Below, in pieces: positions 33,718-43,692 of a stretch of DNA of 49,703 nucleotides (position 1 is the first letter of the stretch; each line of letters begins with the position of its first letter). The stretch is from NCBI GenBank assembly GCA_049291395.1, contig JBATPJ010000050.1:1-49703 (forward strand), in the 5' to 3' direction. The notes beneath the pieces were generated by a model. That model had not been told where the DNA came from and made no database searches. It worked only from the letters and a program-made list of their open reading frames with translations. Source of the DNA: JAPUDQ01 sp049291395 (GTDB taxonomy: Bacteria > Patescibacteriota > Saccharimonadia > Saccharimonadales > Saccharimonadaceae). Made by a program: the position numbers and the translations under genes.

Positions 33718-34827
33718 TCAAAATATGCTTTTGGGTGATTTCTGAAAATCGGCTAGGATTTCCTTCTGCCTCTTACTCAATTTCGTCGGCGTATCGACGA
33801 CAATGCTCACGATATGCGCGCCTCGGGAGCTGCCGCGGAGATGTGGTACACCGTGACTGCTGAGTTTGAAGTCAGTGCCACTCTGCGTGCCGGCGGGGAC
33901 TTTCATACGCACCTCGCCATCGACAGTAGATACGTCGATCTCGGTGCCGAGTGCGGCGTCGACCATACTGACGTGCTCTTCACTCAGGATGAGGTCGCCT
34001 TCGCGGGTGAAATGCTTGTGTGGTTTGACACGGAGATTGACGTAGAGATCACCTTTGGCGCCACGAGCAATCGCTTCACCGCGTTCGCGCAGGCGAATCG
34101 TCGCACCATCGTCGACACCAGCTGGAACCTTGATCGTGATCTCTTGTTTGCGTCGCTCAGTACCACTGCCATGGCAGACAGTGCAGACCTTTTCAGGCAC
34201 CTTGCCTCGCCCGTGACAGGTCTCACAGGTAACGGCTTGCTGGATAGCGCCAAACATCGTGTTCATGACCCGCGTCCGCTGGCCAGCACCTTTGCAGGTC
34301 TCACAGGTTTTCATGTCGTAGCCTGGCTCGACTGTCGTGCCGTGACAGTGCGAACATTCATCATCGAGCGAGATTGATATCTTTTTCTCAGTACCGAAGA
34401 CCGCTTCTTCAAATGTCAAATCGAGGTGCGTCTCGACATCCCGGCCGCGTGCCGGCTGTCGTTGTTGCTGGCCGCCACCCCCGAAAAATGAGCCGAAGAT
34501 ATCTCCGAGACCACCATCACCAAAGTTAAACTCATAGCCTTGACCGTTGCCGCCAAAGCCCTGGAAGCCTTCAAACGGATTGCTACCGCCTGCACCGCCA
34601 CCAGCCGCGCCCCCGACACCAGCATGGCCGAATTGGTCGTAGCGCTGACGTTTTTGCTTGTCTTTGAGTACTTCGTAGGCTTCGTTGAGCTCTTTGAACT
34701 TCGCCTCATCACCGCCTTCTTTGTCCGGGTGATGTTTGACGGCCTGTTTGCGAAACGCCTTTTTGATCTCATCATCACTGGCGGTTTTGCCGATGCCTAA
34801 TATTTCGTAATAATCACGTTTTGTCAT
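33718..34827 (-). CDS. dnaJ: DnaJ co-chaperone
   Basis: 369 aa, full type I DnaJ: J domain with HPD (33-35), Gly/Phe-rich linker (about 70-115), four CxxCxGxG zinc repeats (about 143-205; CSHCHGTT, CETCKGAG, CETCHGRG, CTVCHGSG) and the C-terminal peptide-binding domain. It delivers clients to DnaK and stimulates its ATPase. A perfect CIRCE operator overlaps its promoter, so HrcA controls it although it is 5 kb from dnaK. Confidence 0.97.
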   Translation of the reverse strand: MTKRDYYEILGIGKTASDDEIKKAFRKQAVKHHPDKEGGDEAKFKELNEAYEVLKDKQKRQRYDQFGHAGVGGAAGGGAGGSNPFEGFQGFGGNGQGYEFNFGDGGLGDIFGSFFGGGGQQQRQPARGRDVETHLDLTFEEAVFGTEKKISISLDDECSHCHGTTVEPGYDMKTCETCKGAGQRTRVMNTMFGAIQQAVTCETCHGRGKVPEKVCTVCHGSGTERRKQEITIKVPAGVDDGATIRLRERGEAIARGAKGDLYVNLRVKPHKHFTREGDLILSEEHVSMVDAALGTEIDVSTVDGEVRMKVPAGTQSGTDFKLSSHGVPHLRGSSRGAHIVSIVVDTPTKLSKRQKEILADFQKSPKSIF

Positions 34828-34834
34828 TACTACT

Positions 34835-34863
34835 AGTATAAAAAATTAGCACTCATTATTCAA
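34835..34863 (-). promoter_or_regulatory. dnaJ promoter
   Basis: TTGAAT (34858-34863), 17-nt spacer, TATACT (34835-34840), ending 8 nt before the ATG. The -35 lies within the 9-nt spacer of CIRCE. Confidence 0.75.
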
Positions 34864-34872
34864 GAGTGCTAA
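34846..34872. promoter_or_regulatory. CIRCE operator (HrcA site) at dnaJ
   Basis: Perfect inverted repeat TTAGCACTC-N9-GAGTGCTAA, the consensus CIRCE element. Confidence 0.97.
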
Positions 34873-34895
34873 TTATCTAGTGACGCCAAACTACC

Positions 34896-35669
34896 CTAGA
34901 CGCGTTTGGTAACTTTTTTGATCTGGAAATATTTGACGACTGATTGTACGAACAGGAAGAGCCCGAAGACGATGAGCCCCCACATGATCGTGTATGAGCC
35001 ACCATTTTCAGCCATGGCATAGGTCACGTAGGTGATCAGTGCACCAGCAAGAGGCCACAGTGAGCTGATCGCAATTGATCGCTGAGCCGCCTGAAGTGCT
35101 GGATTGCTGTCTTTTTTCATGAACGCCCAGCCAAATGATGCAGCAGCGAGCAGTCCTGTCGCAATTGCACTGAGAAGATAGAGTCCACCTGTCTGCTTGT
35201 CCTCATTTTCAGCTACGGCATTTTGTGTGTCAACTGATTTGTTGAATGAGTCGTGACTCGTGAAAAATGCCGTCTCGGCAGTGTTATAGGCATCCATCTT
35301 TGCCTCTACTAGTGTAGTATCATCGCCCTCCATCGCAGCGACAAACTCGTTCATCGCCGTCTTGAGCGCAGTCGCTTTTGTCTTGAGCTCTTCCGCTGCA
35401 GCGGTGTAGCCTGAGCCTAGCTCAGTGACAAATGTGTGCGTGCTCAGTATATCGAGCTTTGCTGAAGCGGTCTCGGCCTTTTGTTTGATGACATCGATAG
35501 TGGAGTTTTCGTTGCTACCCTCTTTGTCAAAGTCATCTATCGCAGCAGTCGCCGCATCAATCACGTTGATATCCGCATCATTGACATACTGCTGAGCTGC
35601 GCCAACCTGATGCACAGGCGCAACCGCGAGGCCGATCATGACCAACGCAGCGATGATACATTGTTTCAT
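34896..35669 (-). CDS. Secreted or membrane-anchored helical protein, unknown function
   Basis: 257 aa. It starts with a signal peptide or anchor (MKQCIIAALVMIGLAVAP), then an acidic, Ala-rich helical domain of about 140 residues, and two C-terminal hydrophobic helices (about 175-195 and 230-250) with a basic end. The frame is open to 35858, but those 63 residues have no leader features and overlap the divergent FKBP gene, so I chose the ATG at 35669. No recognised family. Confidence 0.7.
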   Translation of the reverse strand: MKQCIIAALVMIGLAVAPVHQVGAAQQYVNDADINVIDAATAAIDDFDKEGSNENSTIDVIKQKAETASAKLDILSTHTFVTELGSGYTAAAEELKTKATALKTAMNEFVAAMEGDDTTLVEAKMDAYNTAETAFFTSHDSFNKSVDTQNAVAENEDKQTGGLYLLSAIATGLLAAASFGWAFMKKDSNPALQAAQRSIAISSLWPLAGALITYVTYAMAENGGSYTIMWGLIVFGLFLFVQSVVKYFQIKKVTKRV

Positions 35670-35717
35670 GCTGTCACTGTAGCGTGCTGAAGGGCGGCTG
35701 AAAAGGAGTAAATATCG

Positions 35718-35723
35718 TATACT
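35718..35723 (+). promoter_or_regulatory. -10 box (TATACT) of the FKBP gene, leaderless
   Basis: Ends 7 nt before the ATG at 35730. Confidence 0.5.
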
Positions 35724-35729
35724 AGTACT

Positions 35730-36104
35730 ATGACAAAATACGAAGGAACCAAACTCAGCAAATTTGAACCAATCGACCACGTCGATACACTGCAGATCAC
35801 CGATATCGAAGTTGGTACCGGCGCCGAAGTCCAGCCTGGCGCAACTATCTCTGCTCATTATACTGGTGCGTTATGCAAAAATGGCGTTATCTTCCAAAGC
35901 AGCCATGACTTCGGAAATCCGATAACATTTGGCCTCGACCAAGTGATCCGCGGCTGGACTGATGGCGTTCCTGGCATGCGCGTCGGCGGTTGGCGTCGGC
36001 TGGTCATCCCAGCTGCTCAGGCGTATGGCGATCGCAGCCCGTCACCAAATATCCCTGCTGGCAGCGATCTCGTCTTTGATATCGAGCTCATGGCTATCGT
36101 GTAG
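35730..36104 (+). CDS. FKBP-type peptidyl-prolyl isomerase
   Basis: 124-aa single-domain FKBP that speeds cis-trans isomerisation of proline bonds during folding. Family features include GTGAEVQPGATISAHYTG, the FGLDQVIRGWTDGVPGMRVGG segment and a C-terminal PAGSDLVFDIELM strand. No signal peptide is seen, so it should be cytoplasmic. It starts a plus-strand run with the ABC exporter genes but has its own -10. Confidence 0.92.
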   Translation: MTKYEGTKLSKFEPIDHVDTLQITDIEVGTGAEVQPGATISAHYTGALCKNGVIFQSSHDFGNPITFGLDQVIRGWTDGVPGMRVGGWRRLVIPAAQAYGDRSPSPNIPAGSDLVFDIELMAIV

Positions 36105-36129
36105 TTTGTAGTAATATCTGTTGGCCATC

Positions 36130-36138
36130 TGGTACACT
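36130..36138 (+). promoter_or_regulatory. Extended -10 box (TGGTACACT), leaderless
   Basis: Ends 7 nt before the ATG at 36145 of the ABC ATPase. Confidence 0.5.
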
Positions 36139-36144
36139 GAAGGC

Positions 36145-36900
36145 ATGAAGAAAATTGTTTCAGTACGTGACCTCGCCAAGGTCTACGACGGCAAACGAGT
36201 CGTCGATGGCATTAGTTTTGACGTCGAACAAGGCGAAATATTTGGTATCTTGGGGCCAAACGGCGCCGGCAAGACGACAACGCTCGAAATGCTCGAGACA
36301 CTTCGTTCTATCGACGAGGGGAGCGCTACTGTCTCGGATGTCGATGTCGAGAAACACCCAGAGAAGATCAAGCGCCTGATCGGCGTCCAGCCTCAAAGTC
36401 CAGCCTTTCAGGACAAGACAAAAGTCCATGAAGTCATCGAACTGTTCGCCGCCGCCTATGGCAAGCGTGTCGACGCTATGAAATTTTTGCGCGACGTCGA
36501 CCTCGAGGGTAAAGCAAATGCCTACGTCGAACAGTTATCTGGTGGTCAGAAACAACGCCTTAGTATCACCACCGCGCTTGTCCACGGGCCAAAAGTCTTT
36601 TTCCTCGATGAGCCAACTACCGGCCTCGACCCGCAAGCTCGTCGTCACCTCTGGGATCTTATCAAAGAGGTGCGTGACCGCGGCGTCAGCGTCATTATGA
36701 CGACACACTATATGGACGAAGCTGAGATCCTGTGCGATCGTATCGCCGTCATGGACGAGGGACGTATCGTGGCACTTGATACACCGAAAAATCTGGTCAA
36801 ATCACTACTCAAACGTGGTTTTACGAAAAAGCAGCATGTCGAACAGGCCAACCTCGAAGACGTGTTTATCGACCTAACCGGAAAGGCCTTAAGGGACTAA
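36145..36900 (+). CDS. ABC transporter ATP-binding protein
   Basis: 251-aa ATPase with Walker A GPNGAGKTT (37-45), the signature LSGGQKQR, Walker B VFFLDEP, D-loop GLDPQ and switch His in MTTHYMDEAE. It resembles the DrrA/CcmA/NatA branch that powers ABC-2 exporters. The ATG at 36145 is chosen over 36121 because of the 7-nt -10 spacing. The permease starts 1 nt after its stop, so the two form one transporter. Export substrate unknown. Confidence 0.95.
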   Translation: MKKIVSVRDLAKVYDGKRVVDGISFDVEQGEIFGILGPNGAGKTTTLEMLETLRSIDEGSATVSDVDVEKHPEKIKRLIGVQPQSPAFQDKTKVHEVIELFAAAYGKRVDAMKFLRDVDLEGKANAYVEQLSGGQKQRLSITTALVHGPKVFFLDEPTTGLDPQARRHLWDLIKEVRDRGVSVIMTTHYMDEAEILCDRIAVMDEGRIVALDTPKNLVKSLLKRGFTKKQHVEQANLEDVFIDLTGKALRD

Positions 36901-36901
36901 T

Positions 36902-38008
36902 ATGCCGACATCACTCTATACCATACTGACATTTGCTCGCATCAATACCAAGCGATTTTTCCGCGACAAGGTGTCGATATTTTTCGGCGTCTTGTTCCCT
37001 CTCATCTTCTTGTTCATCTTTGGTGGTATCTTCGGCGGCGACAGTGGACCAAACTTCCATATCTCCCTGATCAACCAGTCATCATCACCATTCGCCAAGC
37101 AGTTTGTTGAGAAACTCCAAGAAAACTCTGGCTTCAAACTCGAGCTGACCGACAAGAGCCTCGATGATGCCCGTGAGAAGATGGTTCGCTCGCAGATAGA
37201 TGCTACCGTCATCCTGCCAGAAGACTTCGGTGCAGTAGACGCAAACGGCGTGCCGACAGGACAAGCCACCGTCTACTATACCCAAAACGGCGAGCAATCC
37301 GGCCGGGCACTTCAGGCAATTTTTGGCGGCATCTTCCAAGATATCAACCGCGGCATCACCAAAGCCGACGAGCCTTTCGGAGTCAAGGGTGAGCAGCTCA
37401 ACGTCAAATCACTGACGAATTTTGACTATACCTTCGCTGGCATGCTCGGGTTCGCCCTGCTCGGTATCGGTATCTTTGGTCCGGTCAATGTCTTCCCCGA
37501 GCTCAAAAAACAGGGCATCCTCCGTCGACTCAGCACTACACCTCTCAAAGTCTGGCAGTATTTCTGCGCCATTGTCATCTCACAAATAGCTGTCGGCATC
37601 ATCTCGATCATTGTGATGTTTATCGTCGCACTACTCGTCTTCGATCTCAATGTCGTCGGCAATATGTTCATTCTCATCCCCTACCTCATCTTGAGTATCA
37701 TGCTACTACTCGGCATCGGCCTCGCGATCGGCGGCTGGGCAAGCAACGAACGCCAAGCGGCACCACTCAGCAACATCGTAGTCTTTCCGATGATGTTTCT
37801 CAGTGGTACGTTTTTCCCTCGCTTCCTCATGCCGGACTGGCTACAGCAAATCTCAGCCTTCTTGCCGCTGACGCCTATCATCGACGGTCTCCGCTATATC
37901 GTCAACGAAGGTTACACCGTCGCCCAACTCGTGCCACAGCTCGGCCTCATGGCCGCTTGGATCGTCGTCATCTATCTCATCGCCTTTCGTGTCTTCCGCT
38001 GGGAATAG
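36902..38008 (+). CDS. ABC-2 type transporter permease
   Basis: 368 aa. One helix near the N-terminus (about 22-45), a large extracytoplasmic domain (about 50-175) and five C-terminal helices (about 178-200, 225-255, 260-285, 290-315, 340-362) are the standard ABC-2 export permease layout (YhgE/DrrB/NatB-like). It pairs with the preceding ATPase. The N-terminal RINTKRFFRDK sequence fits the usual cytoplasmic coupling region. Confidence 0.92.
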   Translation: MPTSLYTILTFARINTKRFFRDKVSIFFGVLFPLIFLFIFGGIFGGDSGPNFHISLINQSSSPFAKQFVEKLQENSGFKLELTDKSLDDAREKMVRSQIDATVILPEDFGAVDANGVPTGQATVYYTQNGEQSGRALQAIFGGIFQDINRGITKADEPFGVKGEQLNVKSLTNFDYTFAGMLGFALLGIGIFGPVNVFPELKKQGILRRLSTTPLKVWQYFCAIVISQIAVGIISIIVMFIVALLVFDLNVVGNMFILIPYLILSIMLLLGIGLAIGGWASNERQAAPLSNIVVFPMMFLSGTFFPRFLMPDWLQQISAFLPLTPIIDGLRYIVNEGYTVAQLVPQLGLMAAWIVVIYLIAFRVFRWE

Positions 38009-38011
38009 ACG

Positions 38012-38803
38012 CTAGGACTTTTCTTGTATGATCATCAGTCGCGTACGATGATGAGCCGTATCGAAGACGGTCGCGCCGAAGCTAATAAGCCGCTGTGTGT
38101 CTTCGGCAAGTGTCTGGTTCACGTCAAATAGCGAGTCGGGATCAGTCGATGACACGACCGTGACGGTGAAGACCGGCATGCCGATACAGCGGGCAAATAC
38201 CCGCTCGGTCTGCGCACCCAGCGATTTATCAGGATCGATTAGTCGAACCATTCGTTTCATAGGATTGATACGAAACTCTTTCTCGTAGAGCGTCGCAAAT
38301 GTCGCCCCCATCGTAAAATACTCCTGAGCGCGTTTCTCTGGATCGACATGAGAATTAAATCGCATCAGATCCACCCCTGCGTGTTCCAGCGCGATACGAT
38401 GACGAGTACGTATGACATCGATATCACTATCATCATCCAGTTCGAGACCGCCAATCACCATCAACCAAAACTCCAAATATTCTGACTGCTTCCAGCCAGT
38501 ATAGCCAAGCATGTATGGCTCGATAGAACTCTCTGGGACTATTTGGTTATCATCCACAAGTTGCGTTGTCAGTAGGATAGCCGACGTCGTATTGCGCTCG
38601 ATCACGTCCTCGATCTTTTTATTGTGAGGATCATAGAGATGCCCGCCACTCGTGATCACGGTGCTTAGATACGTCCGTCGCTCAAGACCGAGCGACCGCT
38701 CGATATGCAGAAAATATCGATAGGCTTCATACGGATCCCATTGCTCACGCAAGGCCTTTGCGGTCAGATCTCGGAGCAGTGGACGATACGAAAATTTCGA
38801 CAT
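38012..38803 (-). CDS. Conserved-looking cytoplasmic protein of unknown function
   Basis: 263 aa, soluble, mixed alpha/beta, with no signal or membrane segment and no motif I recognise. The start at 38803 (MSKFSYRPLL) rather than 38842 is supported by TACAAT ending 7 nt before it. It converges on the ABC permease gene with only 3 nt between the two stops. Confidence 0.7.
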   Translation of the reverse strand: MSKFSYRPLLRDLTAKALREQWDPYEAYRYFLHIERSLGLERRTYLSTVITSGGHLYDPHNKKIEDVIERNTTSAILLTTQLVDDNQIVPESSIEPYMLGYTGWKQSEYLEFWLMVIGGLELDDDSDIDVIRTRHRIALEHAGVDLMRFNSHVDPEKRAQEYFTMGATFATLYEKEFRINPMKRMVRLIDPDKSLGAQTERVFARCIGMPVFTVTVVSSTDPDSLFDVNQTLAEDTQRLISFGATVFDTAHHRTRLMIIQEKS

Positions 38804-38809
38804 ACTACT

Positions 38810-38815
38810 ATTGTA
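38810..38815 (-). promoter_or_regulatory. -10 box (TACAAT), leaderless
   Basis: Ends 7 nt before the ATG at 38803. Confidence 0.5.
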
Positions 38816-38959
38816 TAGCCCTGTTACGTCTACCTCAAGCAATAGCGTTTAGATTGATACTCGGGGTAGTATCCACCACCCACAAAACCAAACTCGCCAT
38901 CTTCATATCTATCATTGCGATTTGCGAGAGATTATTTTCAAAGTTTTATCTACAATGAA

Positions 38960-39604
38960 TTATGCAACCACTTTCTTAAGTGTTTTTAGTTTACTTACTA
39001 TACTATCCAGCTGGTATATCGCCTTTAGAATCTCTTTGGTTAGCTCGATTGCAACCTCAAGTTCGTCCTCGCCGATCTCATCAAATTCTTTTAACTCAAG
39101 GTGTGCGGCATCATTACCTAGTAGACGTAAGTTATCCATGGCATCAAACAGTGCGTCTGGCAACGTAACTTGATTCCTTAGGGCTTTGATTCTTGCAACC
39201 AAGTTTGAGCCATTTGCTCCTCTATCATCGCAAATCATTTCGAGTGTTTTTCGAACCATAATTGCCGACGCTATATAGCATTCATTTGCCTCACACAATA
39301 GAGCTTCTTCGAAATTTTGAGATATTGGCTCAGGAATTGAATCATTATTAAAGTCAATCATTATTCTAGGATAGGTCACCAGTCGATTATCTATTTCTTG
39401 TATGAGTAGTTGGCCCTGGCAATCCGGCCGAGGGCATTTTCTCACACCTAGTCGAAATCTAACAACGTCCTGACCCACAATGTCGTAGTCATTTTGCCCT
39501 GTTCCTACAAAGCCAACCATGTACTTACAGTGCGGACATCGGGCATCAACAATTGTTTGAGACCCGTGGCTATTGTTTATAACTCTAATTTTTTGAATAG
39601 TCAT
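38960..39604 (-). CDS. DUF4145-like protein with zinc ribbon
   Basis: 214 aa. The N-terminus has two CxxC-type pairs (CPHCKY and CPRPDC, about 23-63), a zinc ribbon, and the C-terminal helical domain carries the MVRKTLEMIC, LRLLGNDAAHLE and EVAIELTKEIL pattern of DUF4145. Such domains often occur in or beside restriction and other defence genes; their action is not established. The gene is visibly more AT-rich than its neighbours. A GGGAG site lies 5 nt before the ATG and the dnaK terminator sits in its leader, so it may be a late arrival. Confidence 0.8.
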   Translation of the reverse strand: MTIQKIRVINNSHGSQTIVDARCPHCKYMVGFVGTGQNDYDIVGQDVVRFRLGVRKCPRPDCQGQLLIQEIDNRLVTYPRIMIDFNNDSIPEPISQNFEEALLCEANECYIASAIMVRKTLEMICDDRGANGSNLVARIKALRNQVTLPDALFDAMDNLRLLGNDAAHLELKEFDEIGEDELEVAIELTKEILKAIYQLDSIVSKLKTLKKVVA

Positions 39605-39620
39605 TTATGCTCCCTGTAGT

Positions 39621-39646
39621 AAAAGTGCCGCTTGCGCGGCACTTTT
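39621..39646 (-). terminator. Terminator of dnaK
   Basis: Perfect 11-bp stem AAAAGTGCCGC/GCGGCACTTTT with loop TTGC, 9 nt past the dnaK stop. Read-through could supply the DUF4145 gene. Confidence 0.88.
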
Positions 39647-39655
39647 CTTTAATAT

Positions 39656-41563
<1,908 letters not shown>

Positions 41564-41612
41564 TGTTGTTCTCCCTTGCTTGTTATTTATAATGTCTAAA
41601 TATTGCTTGTGA

Positions 41613-41639
41613 TTAGCACTCCTCGCAGGTCAGTGCCAA
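41613..41639. promoter_or_regulatory. Second, degenerate CIRCE element at dnaK
   Basis: TTAGCACTC-N9-CAGTGCCAA: the left half is perfect and the right half matches 7 of 9. It lies just downstream of the main dnaK promoter, a place where HrcA could block elongation. Confidence 0.65.
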
Positions 41640-41649
41640 TTATACTTCT

Positions 41650-41678
41650 ATTGTAAGCAACTAGCACTCTCGTGTCAA
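41650..41678 (-). promoter_or_regulatory. dnaK promoter
   Basis: TTGACA, 17-nt spacer, TACAAT. The -35 lies inside the spacer of the upstream CIRCE element. Confidence 0.8.
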
Positions 41679-41687
41679 GAGTGCTAG
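41661..41687. promoter_or_regulatory. CIRCE operator (HrcA site) at dnaK
   Basis: CTAGCACTC-N9-GAGTGCTAG, a perfect inverted repeat that differs from consensus only at the outer pair. Confidence 0.93.
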
Positions 41688-41708
41688 TACAGGGGTAAGG
41701 TTGAATAA

Positions 41709-42170
41709 TTATTGTTTGGTAACTCTAACCATGCTAGGTCGGAGAACGTCAGCGCCAAATAGATAGCCGGTCTGGAGCTCTTCGGCGATGACCTCGTGCT
41801 CGCCTTCGACGTCGTCAAACTGTACCGCCTCATGATATGCCGGGTCAAATGCCGTACCAGGTGTTGCGACGATCTGTGTCAGCCCGAGTGATTCGAGAGA
41901 TTTTTCGAGATTTTTGACCAGTCCACCGACACCTTGTGCCCAGGCATTATCTTGCAGATCATCTGGCATATGAGTAATCGCTCGCTCGATAGTATCGATG
42001 ACAGGCAGTAGCTGCATGATGGCCGACATCTTGCCGGTCGCGCGAGCCATTTCTTTCTCGGTATCGACTCGTTTGCGATAGTTCTCAAAATCCGCCCTCA
42101 CCCGCTGAAGATCCTGGGTCAGCTCGCCGATTTGTTGTTCGTACTCATTGTCTTTCTTTGCCTTTGCCAT
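41709..42170 (-). CDS. grpE: GrpE nucleotide exchange factor
   Basis: 153 aa. GrpE releases ADP from DnaK. A charged N-terminal coiled coil (about 8-60; DLQRVRADFENYRKRVDTEKE) leads to the family core (LLPVIDTIERAI, LTQIVATPGTAFDPAYHEAV) and the C-terminal beta domain (LQTGYLFGADVLRPSMVRV). It is shorter than the E. coli protein, mainly at the N-terminus. It begins 26 nt after hrcA and should share its promoter. Confidence 0.95.
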   Translation of the reverse strand: MAKAKKDNEYEQQIGELTQDLQRVRADFENYRKRVDTEKEMARATGKMSAIMQLLPVIDTIERAITHMPDDLQDNAWAQGVGGLVKNLEKSLESLGLTQIVATPGTAFDPAYHEAVQFDDVEGEHEVIAEELQTGYLFGADVLRPSMVRVTKQ

Positions 42171-42196
42171 ATTCTATATTCCAAATTCCATATTTT

Positions 42197-42907
42197 TTAT
42201 AAAACCTCCTCAAGCATTGCTCCAGTATGACGCACCAGGCGCATGACACGGGCATAATCCTGCCTGGTCGGACCAAGCACACCGATGTAGCTGCGGTCAC
42301 TGTACGGTGAGCGAAAACGGCTGATGATCAGGCTTGCCTCGGAGCTCTTGCCGACAGGATTTTCGGCACCGATGTAGACATTGAGCGGCTCGTTCGGAGC
42401 GGCTTCGCGAAGCCATGGTTCGAGATTGTCGAGGAGACGTGCGACTTGCTGGACGTTATGGCTGCTGCCGACAAATTCCGGTTGCGAGAAAAGATTAGCC
42501 ATACCGCTCATATAGAGTTGGTCGCCGATAGTCGCGAGACCGAGATTGTGTGTCAGCTCAACGAGACTATCGACAGCGCTTCGGATCGCACGATCAGAGC
42601 GATCTGCATGCGTCGCCACGCGAGCATCGAGCGCCCGTGCACCGCGATCAAGTAGCGGCGACTCATCCAGTGGCGCATCGGTGATTTGATTCACGTAAAG
42701 ACGGTAGCCCTTGTCGGTCGGCACGCGACCAGCGCTGGTATGTGGCTGGGCGATATAACCAGCAAGTTCAAGCTGCACCATGTCACTACGAATCGTGGCG
42801 CTACTGACACCAAAAAGTTTCGCTAGCGTGACACTACCGACCGGCTCGGCGATCTCAGCATATTGCTCGATGATAGCAGTAAGTAGTTTTATCTGGCGCT
42901 CTGTCAT
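42197..42907 (-). CDS. hrcA: HrcA heat-shock repressor
   Basis: 236-aa repressor that binds CIRCE. The N-terminal winged helix (MTERQIKLLTAIIEQYAE, LFGVSSATIRSDMVQLE, YIAQPHTSAGRVPTDKGYRLYV) and the C-terminal segment (YIGVLGPTRQDYARVM) are typical, but it is about 100 residues shorter than the usual ~340 aa, so the middle or inserted domain is reduced. The start at 42907 is supported by TATAAT ending 7 nt before it. Its promoter carries a CIRCE site, so it represses itself. Confidence 0.94.
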   Translation of the reverse strand: MTERQIKLLTAIIEQYAEIAEPVGSVTLAKLFGVSSATIRSDMVQLELAGYIAQPHTSAGRVPTDKGYRLYVNQITDAPLDESPLLDRGARALDARVATHADRSDRAIRSAVDSLVELTHNLGLATIGDQLYMSGMANLFSQPEFVGSSHNVQQVARLLDNLEPWLREAAPNEPLNVYIGAENPVGKSSEASLIISRFRSPYSDRSYIGVLGPTRQDYARVMRLVRHTGAMLEEVL

Positions 42908-42913
42908 AAGATC

Positions 42914-42943
42914 ATTATAGCCTACGCTGGCACTCAGCGTCAA
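42914..42943 (-). promoter_or_regulatory. hrcA promoter, leaderless
   Basis: TTGACG (42938-42943), 18-nt spacer, TATAAT (42914-42919), ending 7 nt before the ATG. The -35 is inside the CIRCE spacer. Confidence 0.75.
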
Positions 42944-42953
42944 TGAGTGCTAG
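42927..42953. promoter_or_regulatory. CIRCE operator (HrcA site) at hrcA
   Basis: CTGGCACTC-N9-GAGTGCTAG, with one mismatch between the arms. It overlaps the end of the upstream gene and the hrcA promoter. Confidence 0.9.
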
Positions 42954-43657
42954 GCGCTGTCTCTAAGCCGCTCAAGGATTGCTTCGGCCTGTGGTCGCCC
43001 GCCCGTGCTGGTCGTATCGCCATCGATAATCTGCGTCACTGACCTGACCGTCTCAGCGAGGTCGTCGTTCATGACGATGCGACAAAGATCAGTTGACAGT
43101 GCCCATTCTAGCTCGCGAATTGCACTCTCGCGCCGCTTTGGCCAAGCTGCTAGAAAATCAGTGTCAGTGTCATAGCGTCGTTTGAGACGCTCCATCCACA
43201 CCTCGAAGCTCGGCGGTATAAGGAAGATCGCGAGGGTTGAGGGAGAATGTTTCTTGTAGTACTGGACGCCCTGGTAGTCGACATCACCGATAGCAGTTTT
43301 GCCAGCATCATGGATGCGCTGGATCTCTTGCACTGTTGCGCCATTTATCTGACCATGCACCAGGGCGACTTCGAAGTACTCTTCGTTGGCGATTTTTCGC
43401 AGCGCTTGATCACGGGTGAAAAAATAATATTCCCGGCCATCTTGCTCCATGACACCATCATTTTCGCGTGGCGTCCTGGTCGTACTAGTGATGATTCGGG
43501 CGAACCGATCGGTCTTTGACAGTTCATCCTGCACTCGGTCTTTGCCGGCACCGGTGATACCACAAAATAGTACGATATGCGCCCGCTCCAATAGTTCGAC
43601 CGCGTCAGCTGACGGAGCGTAATTTTGTATGAGTGATTGTTCGTCTCGTGATTCCAT
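42950..43657 (-). CDS. gmk: Guanylate kinase-like protein with altered P-loop
   Basis: 235 aa. Guanylate kinases turn GMP into GDP. The P-loop region reads FCGITGAGKDRVQDEL (about 32-47), where the usual Ser/Thr after Lys is Asp; the GMP-binding part (RIITSTTRTPRENDGVMEQDGREYYFF) and the FLIPPSFEVWMERLKRR lid region fit the family. The N-terminal ~28 residues and C-terminal tail are extra. TATCAT ends 7 nt before the ATG. The next gene is hrcA, whose promoter overlaps its 3' end. Confidence 0.78.
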   Translation of the reverse strand: MESRDEQSLIQNYAPSADAVELLERAHIVLFCGITGAGKDRVQDELSKTDRFARIITSTTRTPRENDGVMEQDGREYYFFTRDQALRKIANEEYFEVALVHGQINGATVQEIQRIHDAGKTAIGDVDYQGVQYYKKHSPSTLAIFLIPPSFEVWMERLKRRYDTDTDFLAAWPKRRESAIRELEWALSTDLCRIVMNDDLAETVRSVTQIIDGDTTSTGGRPQAEAILERLRDSA

Positions 43658-43663
43658 TTACCT

Positions 43664-43669
43664 ATGATA
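43664..43669 (-). promoter_or_regulatory. -10 box (TATCAT), leaderless
   Basis: Ends 7 nt before the ATG at 43657. Confidence 0.45.
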
Positions 43670-43692
43670 GCGTGTTCATGCACAGATAACCA

